Source of the DNA: DASPMP01 sp035248725
GTDB lineage: Bacteria; Gemmatimonadota; Gemmatimonadetes; Gemmatimonadales; Gemmatimonadaceae
Assembly: GCA_035248725.1 (NCBI GenBank)
Contig: DATFHG010000066.1
Span: 1-25,530 of the forward strand
DNA length: 25,530 bases
Reading direction: 5' to 3'
Below are positions 25,141 to 25,530 of the stretch, in pieces. The translations under genes and the position numbers were made by a program. The notes beneath the pieces were generated by a model, which saw nothing but the letters and a program-made list of their open reading frames with translations, made no database searches and was not told the origin of the DNA. The first letter of the stretch is position 1. Every line of letters starts with the position of its first letter.

Positions 25141-25530
25141 TAGCTCAAGTACGCCGCCCGAAGCCTTTCGAGAGCTCGAATTCCCTCTCCATTGTCGAGC
25201 GCCGCTTCGGCGAGAGCCACTCCCTCGTCGAACTTTTTCGCGCGGCCACCGACGTAGAGTGCAGCGCCCGCGTTGAGCACCACCGCGCCACGCGTGGCCT
25301 TGTTCGACTCGCCGGACAGCACGGCCATCACGGTGTCGGCGTTCTGCTTGGGCGAGCCGCCGGCGAGGTCCTCGGCCGCGAGCCCTGAATAGCCGAATTT
25401 CGTGGGATCGATGACCCACTCGCCAATCTTGCCGCCATGAATCTCGATGACGCGCGTGGTGGCCAAGGGCGAGATCTCGTCCATGCCCGTCCCGTGCACG
25501 ACGAGCGCGTGCGTCGTCCCCAACTCCTTG
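25140..25530 (-). CDS. trpD: Anthranilate phosphoribosyltransferase, C-terminal part
   Basis: Only the C-terminal about 129 residues are inside the window; the 5' part lies beyond the right edge. The visible GTTHALVVHGTGMDEISPLATTRVIEI is the TrpD VVHG-x3-DE(I/L)S region, followed by DPTKFGYSGLAAEDLAGGSPKQNAD and the C-terminal helices NAGAALYVGGRAKKFDEGVALAEAALDNGEG. The enzyme transfers phosphoribosyl from PRPP to anthranilate, the step before trpF. The stop is TAA at 25142-25140. It is transcribed toward lexA, which separates it from trpC. Confidence 0.95.
   Translation of the reverse strand, partial: KELGTTHALVVHGTGMDEISPLATTRVIEIHGGKIGEWVIDPTKFGYSGLAAEDLAGGSPKQNADTVMAVLSGESNKATRGAVVLNAGAALYVGGRAKKFDEGVALAEAALDNGEGIRALERLRAAYLS

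Overview
This is a high-GC bacterial chromosome segment made almost entirely of housekeeping genes. Gene content and codon style suggest Gemmatimonadota or a relative, but this is an inference from general appearance: there is no rRNA or other phylogenetic marker I could test. Coding density is very high. The longest stretches without a gene are 24988-25139 (152 bp), 14675-14785 (111 bp) and 24282-24378 (97 bp). I found no tRNA, rRNA, CRISPR array, insertion sequence or prophage.

Layout. (1) From 14674 down to 1 runs a minus-strand train of 12 genes: VanZ-like protein, aspS, phoH, PgpH-type HD phosphohydrolase, ybeY, two CNNM/CorC-like CBS proteins, meaB-like GTPase, B12 acyl-CoA mutase large subunit, a SAM methyltransferase, the mutase B12-binding subunit, an acyl-CoA carboxylase carboxyltransferase, and an AtuA-like protein that leaves the window. 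Nearly every junction is a 4-nt stop/start overlap. (2) rlmN stands alone on the plus strand (14786-15889) behind a good sigma-70-like promoter, divergent from the VanZ gene. (3) From 24281 down to 15818 runs a second minus-strand train: trpC, trpF, trpB, a HEAT-repeat protein, an HD-GYP-like protein, trpA, folB, folK, a YqeK-like HD hydrolase and a LytR_C-domain protein. Its last gene overlaps the 3' end of rlmN tail to tail. (4) lexA is on the plus strand between trpC and the 3' end of trpD, which enters from the right edge.

How they work together. Tryptophan synthesis from the anthranilate phosphoribosyl step onward is encoded by trpD-C-F-B-A, but lexA separates trpD from trpC, and two regulatory-looking genes separate trpB from trpA. 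Those two share a related N-terminal domain. The first train joins translation and RNA-quality functions (aspS, phoH, ybeY), membrane and nucleotide-signalling functions, and an acyl-CoA module.

Most notable points: the mutase carries Phe92 and Gln210 where methylmalonyl-CoA mutase has Tyr89 and Arg207, which is the isobutyryl-CoA mutase pattern; the methyltransferase between the two mutase subunits seems to start at a CTG inside a CTGA overlap; the carboxyltransferase carries an in-frame palindromic repeat insertion; the HEAT and HD-GYP-like proteins share an N-terminal domain; and a repeated TTCGGnnnTTCTTCGG element lies upstream of lexA.
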